From positions 3,534,064 to 3,598,063 of the forward strand of contig OW051468.1 of the NCBI GenBank assembly GCA_932521025.1: a stretch of DNA of 64,000 nucleotides. The letters are read 5' to 3'. The notes below the pieces were generated by a model. The model saw only the letters and a program-made list of their open reading frames with translations. It did not search any database and was not told the DNA's origin. The translations under genes and the position numbers were made by a program. The stretch's first letter is position 1. Every line of letters begins with the position of its first letter. The DNA is from Oscheius onirici (Eukaryota; Nematoda; Chromadorea; Rhabditida; Rhabditidae). Shown here piece by piece: positions 34,501-43,917 of this stretch.

Positions 34501-36198
34501 TCTGCTCCCTGGTCAGCTGGAAGACGGCGTCCTTCTGGAGAGACTCGAGGTGGTTCTTCTTCAGCACGTACTTCCTCAGCTCGGCGTTTCTTCTTCTTCC
34601 ACCAGACGAGCTACGGCTGCTGCTGCGACTGCGACCTTCGGACATCGGTGAGTAGATGGACAATGAACTTTCTTCAGTTTGGAAGCCCTTTTATAGTCTC
34701 TCCTAACTACAAACTTTTGTTTGCTTTTGTTTATAAAAACAGAAACTCGAACCAAATACGAGAAAGTTACAAAAAGTTATATTGTTTCTTAAAAAAGTAG
34801 GGTTTTGGATGCCGAGTAGCGCTGCAAGAAGGTCGTCTGCCATGGCTGGACTGCCGTCTAGCCTGAAAGAGCTGATTCCGCCGGCTCTCAAGTCGAGAGA
34901 CATCTTCTCCGTCGACGCCAAGGTTCTGGCCCAGAAGCACTCTTCCAACGACAAGGTCAAGTACACCCTGGAGCTGGTCTGGGACGAGGACGAGCCACTG
35001 CCGCAGATTCTCCACAAGAAGACCTCTACCTCGGATATTCTGGTCAGATGTGATGGTCCCTGTCGTGCTGAGCATCCTCCTCGGGAAGTACACACCATGG
35101 GTCGATGTGATCACTACCTCTGCAATCTGTGCTACAAGATGAACAACAACGAGGACGGATCCATCGGCTGTACTGCCTACGACTGTATGCGAACCAACAT
35201 CTACGGTCTGCTGACGGAGGCCGAGGCTTGGGAAGCCTATCAGAAGGACGTCGTGGCCAGATACAAGAGCAGGAAGACGCGTCAGGAACAGGGCAAGGTT
35301 CCGGAGGAGAGACAGCGTCGCAGTGTCTCCAATCCACCGAGCAGGAAGAGTAAAAAGCTGTCGACAGCCACTCTGAAGTCTGTGGAAGATTCCTTGCCGA
35401 AGATTTCCGTCCGCACGATGGTCTACCACAAGAAGGACGGACATGCCGATCGTTCCCAGCTGGCTCACAGCTTCCATCAACACACGGATCTCAAGACGGT
35501 CATCAAGTTCGCCATTCGTCTCGTCCTCGGTTCTTCTGGCGGAGAGACGGCTCGTGCCTCGATCGGAACATTAGAGAATCAGGCCAGTTTCAAACCTCTC
35601 TGCAATGGGGATCTGGACAAGATGCTCAGCGACGTCACTGGAGCCAACGGCCGACTCAATCTCATCGTCGACACACTCGAGAAGCTCAAGCTCTAGTATC
35701 AAAGGACGGAATGTCTTACACAGCATAAGATGTTGAATAAATGCGTCTTGAAAGTCCAAATCTTTTTTAGAATCTACAAACTTCCATCATTGATCAAAAG
35801 AGCTATGTGACCGAAGGCAAACTCACTCGTAGAGCTGCAGCTTTCTCTCCAAAAAGGTAGTGGAGCCTGGAAGGTTAGAAAAACACTTCCCGTATATGGA
35901 CTGATACGACATTCGTTGAGCATAGCCACCCGAATGAATCAGAAGGATCTTCATCTTGGCCAAATTCGAGAACTGATTCTGCAGTTCAGCTGCCAGATAG
36001 ATCATGGAACCTCCAGAACCTTAATCATCGAATTGTCCGGAATTATGTTCGAACGATACCTATTCGACCGGCATCTTTAGGGTCCGGAAAGACTAGGACC
36101 GACCGACAGTAACTGGTCAAGTTCAGTGAGTCAAGTTGTCGACGAAATACCTGTGCCTGTTTGTCGTCACCAGCTGTCACTACGAGAAGGTCCCACAT
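31593..36198 (-). CDS. fpgt: Fucose-1-phosphate guanylyltransferase (GDP-L-fucose pyrophosphorylase)
   Basis: Makes GDP-L-fucose from fucose-1-phosphate and GTP in the salvage pathway; cytosolic. Exon 1 (36060-36198) starts MWDLLVVTAGDDKQ; exon 2 (35827-36019) has the loop 'GRIGSGGSM' and 'LLIHSGGYAQRMSYQSIYGK'. An intron of 2.8 kb (33029-35826) follows. Exon 3 (from 33028) continues in phase: 'NGLLVSSSDVL', 'GHGVFVVDRNE', 'VLTDCFYW', 'ICCYGDFMRPLG'. A left-handed beta-helix-like tail ('SNAPNISIGRGCIVSG', 'LALPDRVMIFSIAL') ends at 31593. The join rests on phase, order and family resemblance. About 500 residues. Two intronless genes lie in the large intron. Confidence 0.8.
33359..34645 (-). 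CDS. Intronless gene of unknown function nested in fpgt
   Basis: A single uninterrupted frame of 428 residues from the ATG at 34645 (an upstream TTG at 34663 is in frame but unlikely). I do not recognise a domain. The N-terminus is Ser/Arg-rich (SEGRSRSSSRSSSGGRRR); the rest is charged, soluble and without signal or membrane segments. Third codon positions are strongly C/G, unlike the spliced neighbours, suggesting high expression or strong codon selection. ACTATAAAAGGG lies about 45 bases upstream. It shares a 163-base divergent promoter with the next gene and sits on the host's coding strand inside the fpgt intron. Confidence 0.8.
   Translation of the reverse strand: MSEGRSRSSSRSSSGGRRRNAELRKYVLKKNHLESLQKDAVFQLTREQKIRLKRTVCLLDDKIAIFTTIYIYDSLLSPVQYDEALGTLKTVKEEKHYRENKDRNPMETISQTVYHGVKMMRLERTTTLAREYLDREWQTSETRGIEKGFVSRLADDKEVSTSIKTSSESSSTESAGYKNQTSLLFHFDHDDQTPDHLLKGQYRKREEWPDMEHCIHLDTRVEEGRNTVKMFLDVHLKPELYDLEKGSYVEEIREYRFNASESQIVDLDRKFKASPGLSSTLNKTAVFWSSKMTPPSVHPIAIPGPQSHRKVPRLKLPDSPEKDVQTAVLFSQKKKIQADVSLSVEEPKMTMEVSKVGDKSRKHSVTLAVEIGGEPYEFTGNIFYRGPKDFLPKRVLVDGNIVWQQSNDWNPASSVTRSQINMSLNDTK
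34646..34808. promoter_or_regulatory. Short bidirectional promoter between two intronless genes
   Basis: 163 bases separate the two divergent ATGs. A TATA box reads outward in each direction: TATAAAAGGG on the minus strand at about 34687-34696, and TTATAAAAAC on the plus strand at about 34731-34740. Shared control of the pair is likely. Confidence 0.55.
34809..35696 (+). CDS. Intronless RING-like cysteine-cluster protein nested in fpgt intron
   Basis: One frame of 295 residues starting MPSSAARRSSAMAGLPSS. A zinc-finger-like cluster lies at about residues 78-116: C-x3-C ('CDGPC'), then 'MGRCDHYLCNLCYK' (C-x2-H-x2-C-x2-C) and two more Cys ('GCTAYDC'), which resembles a degenerate RING. A basic linker and a helical C-terminus follow. 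It might be a nematode-specific RING E3 ligase, but the spacing is non-standard. Codon bias is the same C/G-ending type as the divergent neighbour. It lies antisense to its host gene. Confidence 0.8.
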   Translation: MPSSAARRSSAMAGLPSSLKELIPPALKSRDIFSVDAKVLAQKHSSNDKVKYTLELVWDEDEPLPQILHKKTSTSDILVRCDGPCRAEHPPREVHTMGRCDHYLCNLCYKMNNNEDGSIGCTAYDCMRTNIYGLLTEAEAWEAYQKDVVARYKSRKTRQEQGKVPEERQRRSVSNPPSRKSKKLSTATLKSVEDSLPKISVRTMVYHKKDGHADRSQLAHSFHQHTDLKTVIKFAIRLVLGSSGGETARASIGTLENQASFKPLCNGDLDKMLSDVTGANGRLNLIVDTLEKLKL

Positions 36199-36883
36199 CT
36201 GGAAAGATTGGTTGAGAGGGAGCAAAGAGGGAGATAAAATGAGTTTATAGTGCGTTCGGTCGATTAGTCATACTTTGTCCGCCATAAGCGGACATTGATT
36301 AATTTTTTTCTTCGGTTTTTATGAGGCAGGAACGGCGGAGAAACTATAGATCGTAACCATGGCTAAGGGATGGTCGACTTGCTAGAAGGGACAGAATCGC
36401 CACTGGCGAAAAGCACTGTGGTTGGAAGTTGCGTTGAAAAGAGATGGCCGTTGGTTCTCGACTGTACAGGCTGGTCAAACACTTCAATGGCTACGCCAAA
36501 CGAAGGAACGGGATGATTTTCACTCCTAAGTTCAGAGTTTATTGCTAAGTGTCTCAAAATCTTGCCCTCTTCTTGCTCAATTCTATGTAACTTTCAATCT
36601 GTGCCGTTTTCTGCCATATGTGGTATCATTTTGATATCGAGGAGAAGATAGAACGAAAAATTACACAATAGGACAGTTGGCATAATCAGAACTGTTTGTC
36701 ATAGGAGACTTCCTCTGACAGAACGATACGACAGAATAGAAAAGAAGGTGTTAGATAGGAAACGTGTGAGGCTACCCCAAACAATTTCTCATATCATCTT
36801 CATGTAAAAGCCTTTATTCACCAATTTCCCCTACATTTTATGTCCAATTTACAAGTGGTCAGCACTATTCTTTTCTTTTCACT

Positions 36884-37960
36884 TTATACACATATGACGA
36901 CGCATCTCTGGTTCCTATGTTCGGCCAGAATGGCGTACTTGTCGTAACCTAAAGGGAGATAAGTTCCTCGAATACGCCAGTCTCCTCGAGCTGCGAAAAG
37001 AGGCGAGTTGATATAGCGAACGAGCTGAAAAGGGATTTGATACTAAAGGATAGGGAGCGTACGTGTTGAGCGTCAAAGGCCGTGTTCTCGACGAACATGT
37101 TCAGAACAGGCTTGCTTCTAAGGACGGCAGCTTCGATGAAGGCAAGAGCAGAAAAGGCAGTGACAGAAACGCATCCGGATACCTTATAAGTATCCAGAAG
37201 GGGGCAGTGTTTGGAGAGACGGTTGGCCAACTTGTCCGTAATCTGAAGACTCTGCTAACAAAAAAAAACAGAAAGAGAAGGTAACAAACCAATGAACTGT
37301 TCTTGATCTCAACGGTGGTCAGAGTCTGGAAAGACGGGGAGATGCTTCGAATGAGCTGTGTCTCGGTCAATGGCAGAGAGCATCCATCCAGAGAAAACTA
37401 AAGATATTTCTGCTCATTTTTCTTTGTTCCTACCTCCTTCAACTGGTCAAACTTGGCCAGAAGACCCATTGTCCACGGTCTGACCATTGCCAAGTCACAA
37501 TTGGACATGGACAGTCGACTCAGAGGAGCGTCGACACATCGAGCCAGCAACATGTACAGGTTTTCGTCACTGATTCGAGTCTTGGTTAACTCGTCCTCGA
37601 GTTCGAGAGATCTAGTAACTAAAGAAGAAAGTATTTAAAATCTAGAATATTTTACCCGAAATCAAATGTGGCAGGACGGAATCAAGAATTTCTACAGCAC
37701 CATGATGACCGCAGGTACACAGTGTGAAACAGGTTTCTTTATCCGAGATCTGTCCATGAGAGGGACAGTTGCTCAGGCGAAAACGAAGAGTTTCGGTATT
37801 TGGAAGGCTACGAACTGAAAGAGTAATTTTAACAGAATAACGGGTTCAGACCTATAGCTGCTGCTAGAAATTGTCTACAGACGAACAAGCAGGAGAATCT
37901 GTCGTCTGGCGACAGATAACTGTACAGATATCGGATCACCTCCAGAGGGAGGGTTTCCAT
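36884..37960 (-). CDS. F-box protein with leucine-rich C-terminal region
   Basis: Probable SCF ubiquitin-ligase substrate receptor. Start at METLPLEVIRYLYSYLSPDD, directly followed by 'RFSCLFVCRQFLAAAIG', a typical F-box that binds SKP1. About six exons. The later part has LRR-like segments ('LSRLSMSNCDLAM', 'LTTVEIKNSSL', 'LVRYINSPLF'). Ends AEHRNQRCVVICV, where CVVICV could be a lipidated or hydrophobic tail. An in-frame ATG upstream (38071) is preceded by a TTTAG acceptor candidate between the two, favouring the inner start. Substrate unknown. Confidence 0.75.
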
Positions 37961-38284
37961 CGAGAAAACTAGTCTAAAGGTGAGAAGAACTGCGACGAGA
38001 ATTGACCCAGCTGAGCGGGAAACTCTGTTTCGACGCAGTTTTGCGTACACTGACTTTTCAATGGAGAACATTCATGGTTAGTATACTTGGGCGGCTCGAA
38101 GAAAATTCGCGCCGGCTGTGTGTGTGTCAAATTTTCGTCTCTTTTTGGCAAAACAGGACAAAATGTCAAGTGTAATATTATAAATTACTGGGTAGGGCGT
38201 ATCTACTATAACTTTGTTCCTCTGGAGCTATAACACAACTTCTATTAAAAATGGGAATCCTTTTTTAGAATTTCGTAAAATTTC

Positions 38285-38405
38285 CGTTTTTCTTTAGGCT
38301 CGAGCTAGCTCGGCTCGAAGAGGTCCGCGAGCCGGCTCGGCTCGACCTACCCCGTCGAGCCGGCTCGAAATCGGTTCGAGCCGAAAAATTTCGGCTCGTG
38401 CCCAA
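38285..38405. repeat. GGCTCGA-rich palindromic cluster
   Basis: About eight copies of GGCTCG or its complement CGAGCC lie within 110 bases, including GAGCCGGCTCG palindromes. This looks like the subterminal repeat region of a transposon whose other end I cannot locate. Confidence 0.55.
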
Positions 38406-38492
38406 GTATAATGGTTAGAGCTCGAATTTATTAAACCGACTGTGAAAAAAAATTAAACCGACGAGATAACAGTGAGGATTATTTGGAGAAGT

Positions 38493-38579
38493 TCAGATGG
38501 TCGGGAATTCGGACTCGCTGACGATATGTCCTCTGTAGATGGGACAGTTCCTCTTCCTCTTGTGCCACTTCTCAATACA
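38493..38579 (-). pseudogene. Orphan RING-finger-like last exon
   Basis: After a TGTTTCAG acceptor the frame reads CIEKWHKRKRNCPIYRG... and ends at a TGA. That is the second half of a RING-H2 domain, except that the final CPIC is CPIY. I see no upstream exons with the first half, so this is probably a gene relic. Confidence 0.45.
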
Positions 38580-39179
38580 CTGAAACATGCAGTTTTGATA
38601 GATCAACAAACGTAGTTAAATGGAAAGTTGAAAACTCGCCTGTGTCACCCGTGTTAGTTAAAGTCCCAGTAAGAAACTTCCAACGTCGCCTGGCGGTGTC
38701 GCAATACAAAAATTAAGCCTGTTCTTTACTGTGAACTTCTCATGTCTAATACACAGCAACCTGTCCATCTCTGATCCTCCCACTGCCTATTCTTGTCCCA
38801 TTCCATACCACAGCAGAAGCGAAAATTGTTTTGACTCTAAGGTCAAATGATTTACCTAATCTTGGCAATGTCTAACTAAAGGTGTTTATGATAACAAGGT
38901 TTGCAACGCCCTTCCAGGGCTAATGTTGGAAGTGGTTCCTTGTCTTCCCTTTTACTTCACAAGGCCGAATTAATAGGCTATATAAGAGACTTGGATATCT
39001 CATCTTCTGAGAATAGTGAACGTTCCAAGTTTCGATCAAAACACAATTTTGCCCATAACTCTTCAGGGTTGCATCCTACAGAAAAGTTGTCAACTACAAT
39101 AATTTTTTTCTCGGAAAGACAAACATTTTGCTTTTTTGAAAAACGATTTTCGACTTTAGGAACACCTCTAAACTGAATA

Positions 39180-39260
39180 TGTCCGGATGGCGCAGTGGGT
39201 TTGGAAAATTCATGTTGGAGCGACCAGGGTTCGAGTCCGCCGAGAGGAAATCTTTTTGTT
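39180..39260 (+). repeat. tRNA-derived repeat with pol III terminator
   Basis: GATGGCGCAGTGGG (A box) and AGGGTTCGAGTCC (B box) are 36 bases apart, followed by T-runs at 39255-39268. Acceptor and T stems do not pair, so it is a tRNA-derived SINE or pseudogene. Confidence 0.55.
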
Positions 39261-39428
39261 TTTTTTAACTATAGCGTTCTACTGGGCTAAGAATCACCCC
39301 CTGCAAAATATGAGCTCGATTGGTTGCGTAATTTCGGATGGGGAACGATTATGATTCCTAAATTTCATCATATAGCCCACTTCTAAATTTAAAGGACTAA
39401 TTATTCTCACAAGGGAAGCTTGTCAACT

Positions 39429-40482
39429 CAGTGGCGGGATCTAAGATGTCCCACGTGGGGTCCACGCGTGGAGTAACCCCACGCCACTTTTTGACTATTT
39501 TCTTCATTTCTTTTCTTTTTTTGCATCGTTTTTATGAATTTCATCTATATATTTGTTGTTTTAGAGCTAAAAAAAAGATGGAAAATATCCCACCGCCGAT
39601 AAAAACGCCTGAAAATCAACAGGACGCAGCTTCCGCAAAAAAAGGATCGGCAAAGTTCACAGGTTAACTATTTTTGGTAGCATTAGGATTATTTCAATAT
39701 TTAGATGAAGAGACGGAACTTCTGACGACGCTCTACATTGAAAATCGGCTAGAATATCACGGAGAAAACGTCCGTTTCGTGAATCATATGATTTGACAGA
39801 AACGCGACGTATGCTCCTTGAAGCAGAAATTTCGTTGAGCGAGCAAAGAAAATTTCAACAAGAACAGCGTCATCGACTCGAAATGGAATATCTTGAGGAG
39901 AAGATCAACACGGAGAGGATGCGTCAGAGGAAGCTACAGGAGGGAAAGGAGCCGTACGAAGACGTCATCTATCAGTTTGAATAGTTATTTTTTTCAATAA
40001 AAGTTATTGATTCAACAGTCAGAAATAATTTTTCGCAATAGATCAAAGAATATTGATCCCGACCTCGATTTTGACGTTCTCTGAAGATTATTCTGTCAAG
40101 CGGCGCTAGCAGACGATCAACAACAAAAAGTCAAGTGAAAATTGTTTCAAAATGACACCGTTTTGTTTTTCGGCTATTTCGAGCACAAATAGTGATTTTT
40201 TAAATTTTTGATGTTCTGCAAAACTGTAGCCCGAACGATTCTCTACAACTTTGCAGAACATTGAAAATCAATAAAAGTCTTTCTTGACCCTTAAAAACGA
40301 CGCGTGGGGTTAACCCCACGAGCTATTTTTGCGTGGGGTGATTTCACTCCCTGTAGGGTACTGCGTGGGGTGCCGCTATCCCACGCGGAGTATCTTGGAT
40401 ACCGTGAGGTGCTGCGTGGGGTGCCCGTCGGGTGCTATCCCACGCGTGGACCCCACGTGGGGCATCTTGGATCCGGCTACAG
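39429..40482. mobile_element. TIR element carrying a decayed Myb/SANT-like gene
   Basis: Left end CAGTGGCGGGATCTAAGATG and right end CATCTTGGATCCGGCTACAG are imperfectly inverted, followed inward by CCCACGTGGGGTCCACGCGT on both sides. The right arm holds extra GCGTGGGG repeats. The CAGTGGCG start resembles hAT ends, but I see no convincing target duplication. Confidence 0.65.
39580..39984 (+). pseudogene. Frameshifted Myb/SANT-like, coiled-coil transposon protein
   Basis: MENIPPPIKTPENQQ... crosses an intron into 'DEETELLTTLYIENRLEYHGEN', like the SANT-type domain used by transposon accessory proteins. The frame then meets a stop, and 8 bases later a second frame gives a long amphipathic coil (RMLLEAEISLSEQRKFQQEQ...). 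Only a frameshift or an implausibly short intron would join them, so I call it broken. It lies between the ends of a TIR element. Confidence 0.5.
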
Positions 40483-40669
40483 GTTGGAGTTTTGCAACGA
40501 GTAAGGTGTCATTCTATGGCCCTTGGCAAGGGGATTCCGGGATATACTTCCAAAATAGCTGCCAACCTTCCTGGCCCGAGTTATGGATGAACAAAATTTT
40601 TAGACATGGGGAAGTTCCGCGGAGTTTTTCCTAATTTTTGCGTTCCGCGGAATATTTCGACGGAAGTAA

Positions 40670-41085
40670 TTTTTCGACAGGCTGGATCCTCGTTTCAAAA
40701 ACAGCTTTGGATGGCTCTGCATTGTTGCAAAATATTATTGGATGGCAAAATATTGAGAGCGTGGCTGTACTTGAGCCGGAGACTCTGACGCACGTGTACC
40801 CGATGATGAGTTTCGATGTTTTCTCGTCTCTCGCAAACCGATAGGCTCTGCGAAGAACTATAGAACTAGCTCTCAGAGTAGTTTGTTTGGAGAAAAAAAC
40901 AACAAAGAAGAAATGGTATCTTCTTTCCCTAACATCAGAAGCATTGCTTCAAAGCTTCTCTCCGCGCCGAGCACGACTTCGGAATGCGAGAGACAGTTCA
41001 GTGCTGCTGGTCTCGTTGCTTCAAACAAGATTGGATCCTTCAACTCTGTCGAAGGTACTCTTCTTGAAGTGAAACATGTTTGAAG
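40670..41085 (+). pseudogene. Degraded hAT transposase fragment
   Basis: One frame has 'LDPRFKN' (about 40682), a classic hAT motif. Another, downstream (40883-41083), has 'SSFPNIRSIASKLLSAPSTT' and 'SECERQFSAAGLVASNKIG', the C-terminal hAT dimerisation domain. The pieces are in different frames, so the gene is dead. Confidence 0.7.
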
Positions 41086-41249
41086 CACAATGTTAATTGT
41101 GTTATGCTTGTTTTGCAGTAGCTTTGGCTCTGCTTTTTGTTGTTCGGTTTTGTTTGTGGTTTAGTTTTCAATAAATACTTCTCTTTGGTCTTGTCCTTGC
41201 TCAAATTTTATAGAACTAGCTCTCAGAGTAGTTTGTTTGGAGAAAAAAA
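40857..41249. repeat. Pair of about 45-base direct repeats around the hAT fragment
   Basis: ATAGAACTAGCTCTCAGAGT followed by AGTTTGTTTGGAGAAAAAAA occurs at about 40858-40900 and again at about 41210-41250. The copies flank the hAT dimerisation-domain fragment. A local duplication or the ends of a captured piece could give this. Confidence 0.7.
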
Positions 41250-41591
41250 CAAGTACAAGCGTGAAATACCAAATTTTCTTAGTTTTCCGCAAGTCTAAAA
41301 AAACCCGGTCATTTGCTTTTTCATCGGAAAATACGGGTAGAAACCAACAAAAATGGATAGAATCAAGAAAAGCAAGAGAAAACTATGACGAAATTGGGTC
41401 AAAAAGTGATTGAAAGGTTTTTTTTCTAACCGTTTTAGTGTCAAAATGTCGGAATTTTGATGAATTTTTCGATAAAAATAAAATAAACCTGAAAAATTGC
41501 GTCAAAATAGGATAAATAAGATAAAAAGCGAAAATATCTCGTAAACATTTTGAACTGGACACTTTGAAACACTTTGAACTAGTGTGAACCA

Positions 41592-41710
41592 CAGATGTGC
41601 GGAAATATTTTTTCCGCGGAAACGCGGAAACTGAATTTGGAAATTTCCGTTTCCGCGGAAAGCGGAAAATTTTTTTTAGACCCGCGGTATTTCCGCGGAA
41701 ACATTGGGCT
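41592..41710. repeat. TTTCCGCGGAAA cluster with hAT-like end
   Basis: CACAGATGTGCGGAAA looks like a hAT terminus. Inside are at least four TTTCCGC/GCGGAAA units, some fused as the palindrome TTTCCGCGGAAA. Similar TTCCGCGGAA units occur at about 40613 and 40645. Probably subterminal repeats of a truncated hAT. Confidence 0.5.
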
Positions 41711-41812
41711 ATATTTTCTTGTCATTTTTGAGCCAAACTTTTGAAAATAAATGAATATATCTATCTAAATATCTTCAGAATAGCATAAACTTCAAACAAA
41801 CTTTATTGTTGT

Positions 41813-42803
41813 CTAGTGGAGATCGTACAGTTTGCGAATAGATTGAATGTCAGCTGGGAAAAGAGTCATTCCCTTAGACAACCGCTGATAGTAGGGATTC
41901 ATGATCGACTTTTTCCTCCAAATATGTCTCAAGCCCAGAAGATGACCCGTCTCATGAAGAATGACCTGAAAAGTTAAAGATTATCAGTTGGAGAGTCTTT
42001 TACATATCGAAGATCCACTCCAGTGCCCCCGTCGAAAGACCACAGTTCGTCTGCGTCCAGATGCAGATAACCTCTTGGCGGAAGTCCAGAATGAGCGACC
42101 ATACCACCAGGACCGTCCAATGGCTCAAATTTATGTTGACTACAGTTAACGAAAAGTCTCTACCTCTTTGTCTCCGTGTTTTCGTCTGGCAAAATGAATA
42201 TTTATGTCGGCCTTGTTATCAACACTTTCAGTTATTTGTAGTCTACCACGAAGAGCGTTCTCCCAGAGTGACAAGGACGTGTTCAGAAGAGATCTGAAAA
42301 GAATTATGAACAAGGGTATGGGAAAACTGGGAGGCTGCTAGAAGAAGCGTCCTCGACAAATACGCTTGATACACGAAATAAATTAAAATTAAATGGGAAG
42401 ACCTCATGAGATTGACAGTGGACTCGTCTTTGACATAGCCGTGAGGATCAGTGAATGACCAAGTTAGCAGTCTTTTCTTCCAGATCTGTTTGCTTCGACG
42501 ACTGACTCCTTGTCCAGTGAATAGACTGAACTCTCTCCTTTTGAAGTAAAATTACCCTACCAGAGTAGAAAAAGGATATGAACGGTAAGTAGCATAGGTG
42601 GGTGAGAGTCAAAAACATGAAAGAACAGGGTCTCTGTCGAGAGAGAAGCGGACAGGTTCTCCAAGCTTACATCTCCAAATGGCGGGCAAAAAGAGACCGG
42701 TGGTCAGCTGGGCTAGTTGGGGGTGAAAGGGCGCGTTTCCGGGAAGGAAGACATCGAATAAAGTCTTTTTAAAAACAGATTTATTGGATTCGAATACCAG
42801 TTT
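41813..42803 (-). CDS. Matrixin-type zinc metalloprotease (5' end incomplete)
   Basis: Secreted endopeptidase of the MMP family. The catalytic zinc site HETGHLLGLRH and Met-turn 'SIMNPYY' are intact; 'KKRLLTWSFTDPHG' opens the catalytic domain and 'PLDGPGGMVAHSGLPPRGYL' is the calcium/zinc loop. It ends at DIQSIRKLYDLH with no hemopexin domain. An upstream exon from 42803 contains 'WRCKLGEP' in place of the usual PRCGxPD cysteine switch and joins in phase using an intron of about 90 bases. The start codon and signal peptide are unresolved. An alternative start at 42618 (MFLTLTHLCYLPF) would remove the prodomain but needs an intron under 30 bases. Confidence 0.75.
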
Positions 42804-42891
42804 ACACACTGTTGGGTAATCATAATGGGAAACAAGTACACACTCAGAAAACTCTCGATATTCTTCACAATTTAGGACTGGGTGTCAATCT

Positions 42892-43917
42892 CTCGCTTTG
42901 ATGTAGCTGACAGAGTAGTTCTGAAACTCCAGTCTTCTCTCCAGAAACAAAACCAACCTCTGGCTTTTTGTTCTTCGTGAAAAAGTGAAGCAGCACGAGC
43001 AGGGCTGAGATCCCAATGATACTGGATAGAATCGCGTCAAGAACTTTCCCTGAAGAGTAGATCTTAGTTATGCCCCCCCACCGATGTCAACTTAGCCCCC
43101 CACCGGTCGATGTCAGTTATGCCCCCCACCTTTTTCAGTTTCGCCCCACCACTGCATGATGTTTACAAGCGCGGGGAAGTCGATTTTCGAAATTCTGGGA
43201 TTCATTTCGTTTATCTTTCTCTCTTCTTTCTGTCTCATTTTATTCATTTTTTCGTATTTTTTTCTGTTCTTTTTTATCAAAAAAAATTTACCTAAGTATT
43301 AATAATATTTTAGGCAAAGAAATCACGAAGAAAGTCCAGGATAGTCCCTCTTTTTCACCGCTAAAACGTGATTTTCGTTATTTTTTTTCCTTCCATTTTT
43401 ACTGATTATTTTGTTGCTTCACCTTCAAATTTGTCTCTGCTTAGGCTTAGGCCGCCCACGAAAGCAAACTGAATCCGAAAAAACGAAGTTTGATTGGGTA
43501 GACAAAAAATGAATATGTGGCATAAGTGAAAAAGGTTGGGGGGGGGGGGGGCATAAATAAGATGAAAGTGGGGGGGGGCATAACTAAGATTTGTTCGGGT
43601 ATCGTATTTATGCCCCCAATTTCCACGGTGGGGGGGGGGGGGGGCATATCTAAGAAGCCGACATCTTAGTTATGCCCCCCCCCCCACTGCGTATCTATGG
43701 AAATGGTACCAGGTGGGGGGCACAACTGACAACTTTTCTGAAAGGTGGGGGGCTCGACTGACAGGTGGGGGGTGCATAACTGCGATTTTCCCTACCTTGA
43801 ATTCAATCTATTCTTCAGAGCTTGAAAGTAACCTTCAGACAACGAGTAGATGAACCAGAAGAAGGCTGTCAAGTAGACGGCAAAACTGAACAATATACTG
43901 AACAAGTACTTGGGCAT
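42892..43917 (-). CDS. Doubtful two-exon small membrane protein
   Basis: Exon 1 (43794-43917) encodes MPKYLFSILFSFAVYLTAFF... with one membrane helix. The candidate second exon (ends about 42892) encodes another helix (ILSSIIGISALLVLLHFF) followed by a charged tail. With the obvious GTAGGG donor and TCTTCAG acceptor the phase does not keep both helices. There is therefore either an unseen small exon or the gene is broken. A G/C-rich repeat element fills the intron. Confidence 0.35.
43062..43795. mobile_element. C-tract / G-tract foldback element
   Basis: Both ends carry tandem 20-25 base units of the type AGTTATGCCCCCCACC, four at the left and at least four inverted at the right. More copies in both orientations lie at 43535-43690, with G-runs of 9 to 14. 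No coding capacity. The G-runs could form quadruplexes. Confidence 0.75.

Noticed and set aside
33353..34651. 432-codon open frame antisense to the intronless gene at 33359-34645
   Set aside because: It mirrors the coding strand almost exactly. Strong C/G-ending codon bias removes stop codons on the opposite strand, and the translation is Leu/Val/Asp-rich with no domain.
34646..34663. Upstream in-frame start giving an 18-base extension (and similarly 34782 for the neighbouring gene)
   Set aside because: Both extensions begin at TTG, which is not expected to initiate in a nematode nuclear gene; the next ATG is close by in each case.
36363..36557. Possible 5' exon of fpgt on the minus strand
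   Set aside because: Frame begins with TTG and lacks the basic helical N-terminus of the family. The ATG at 36198 after TTTCCAG is a better start.
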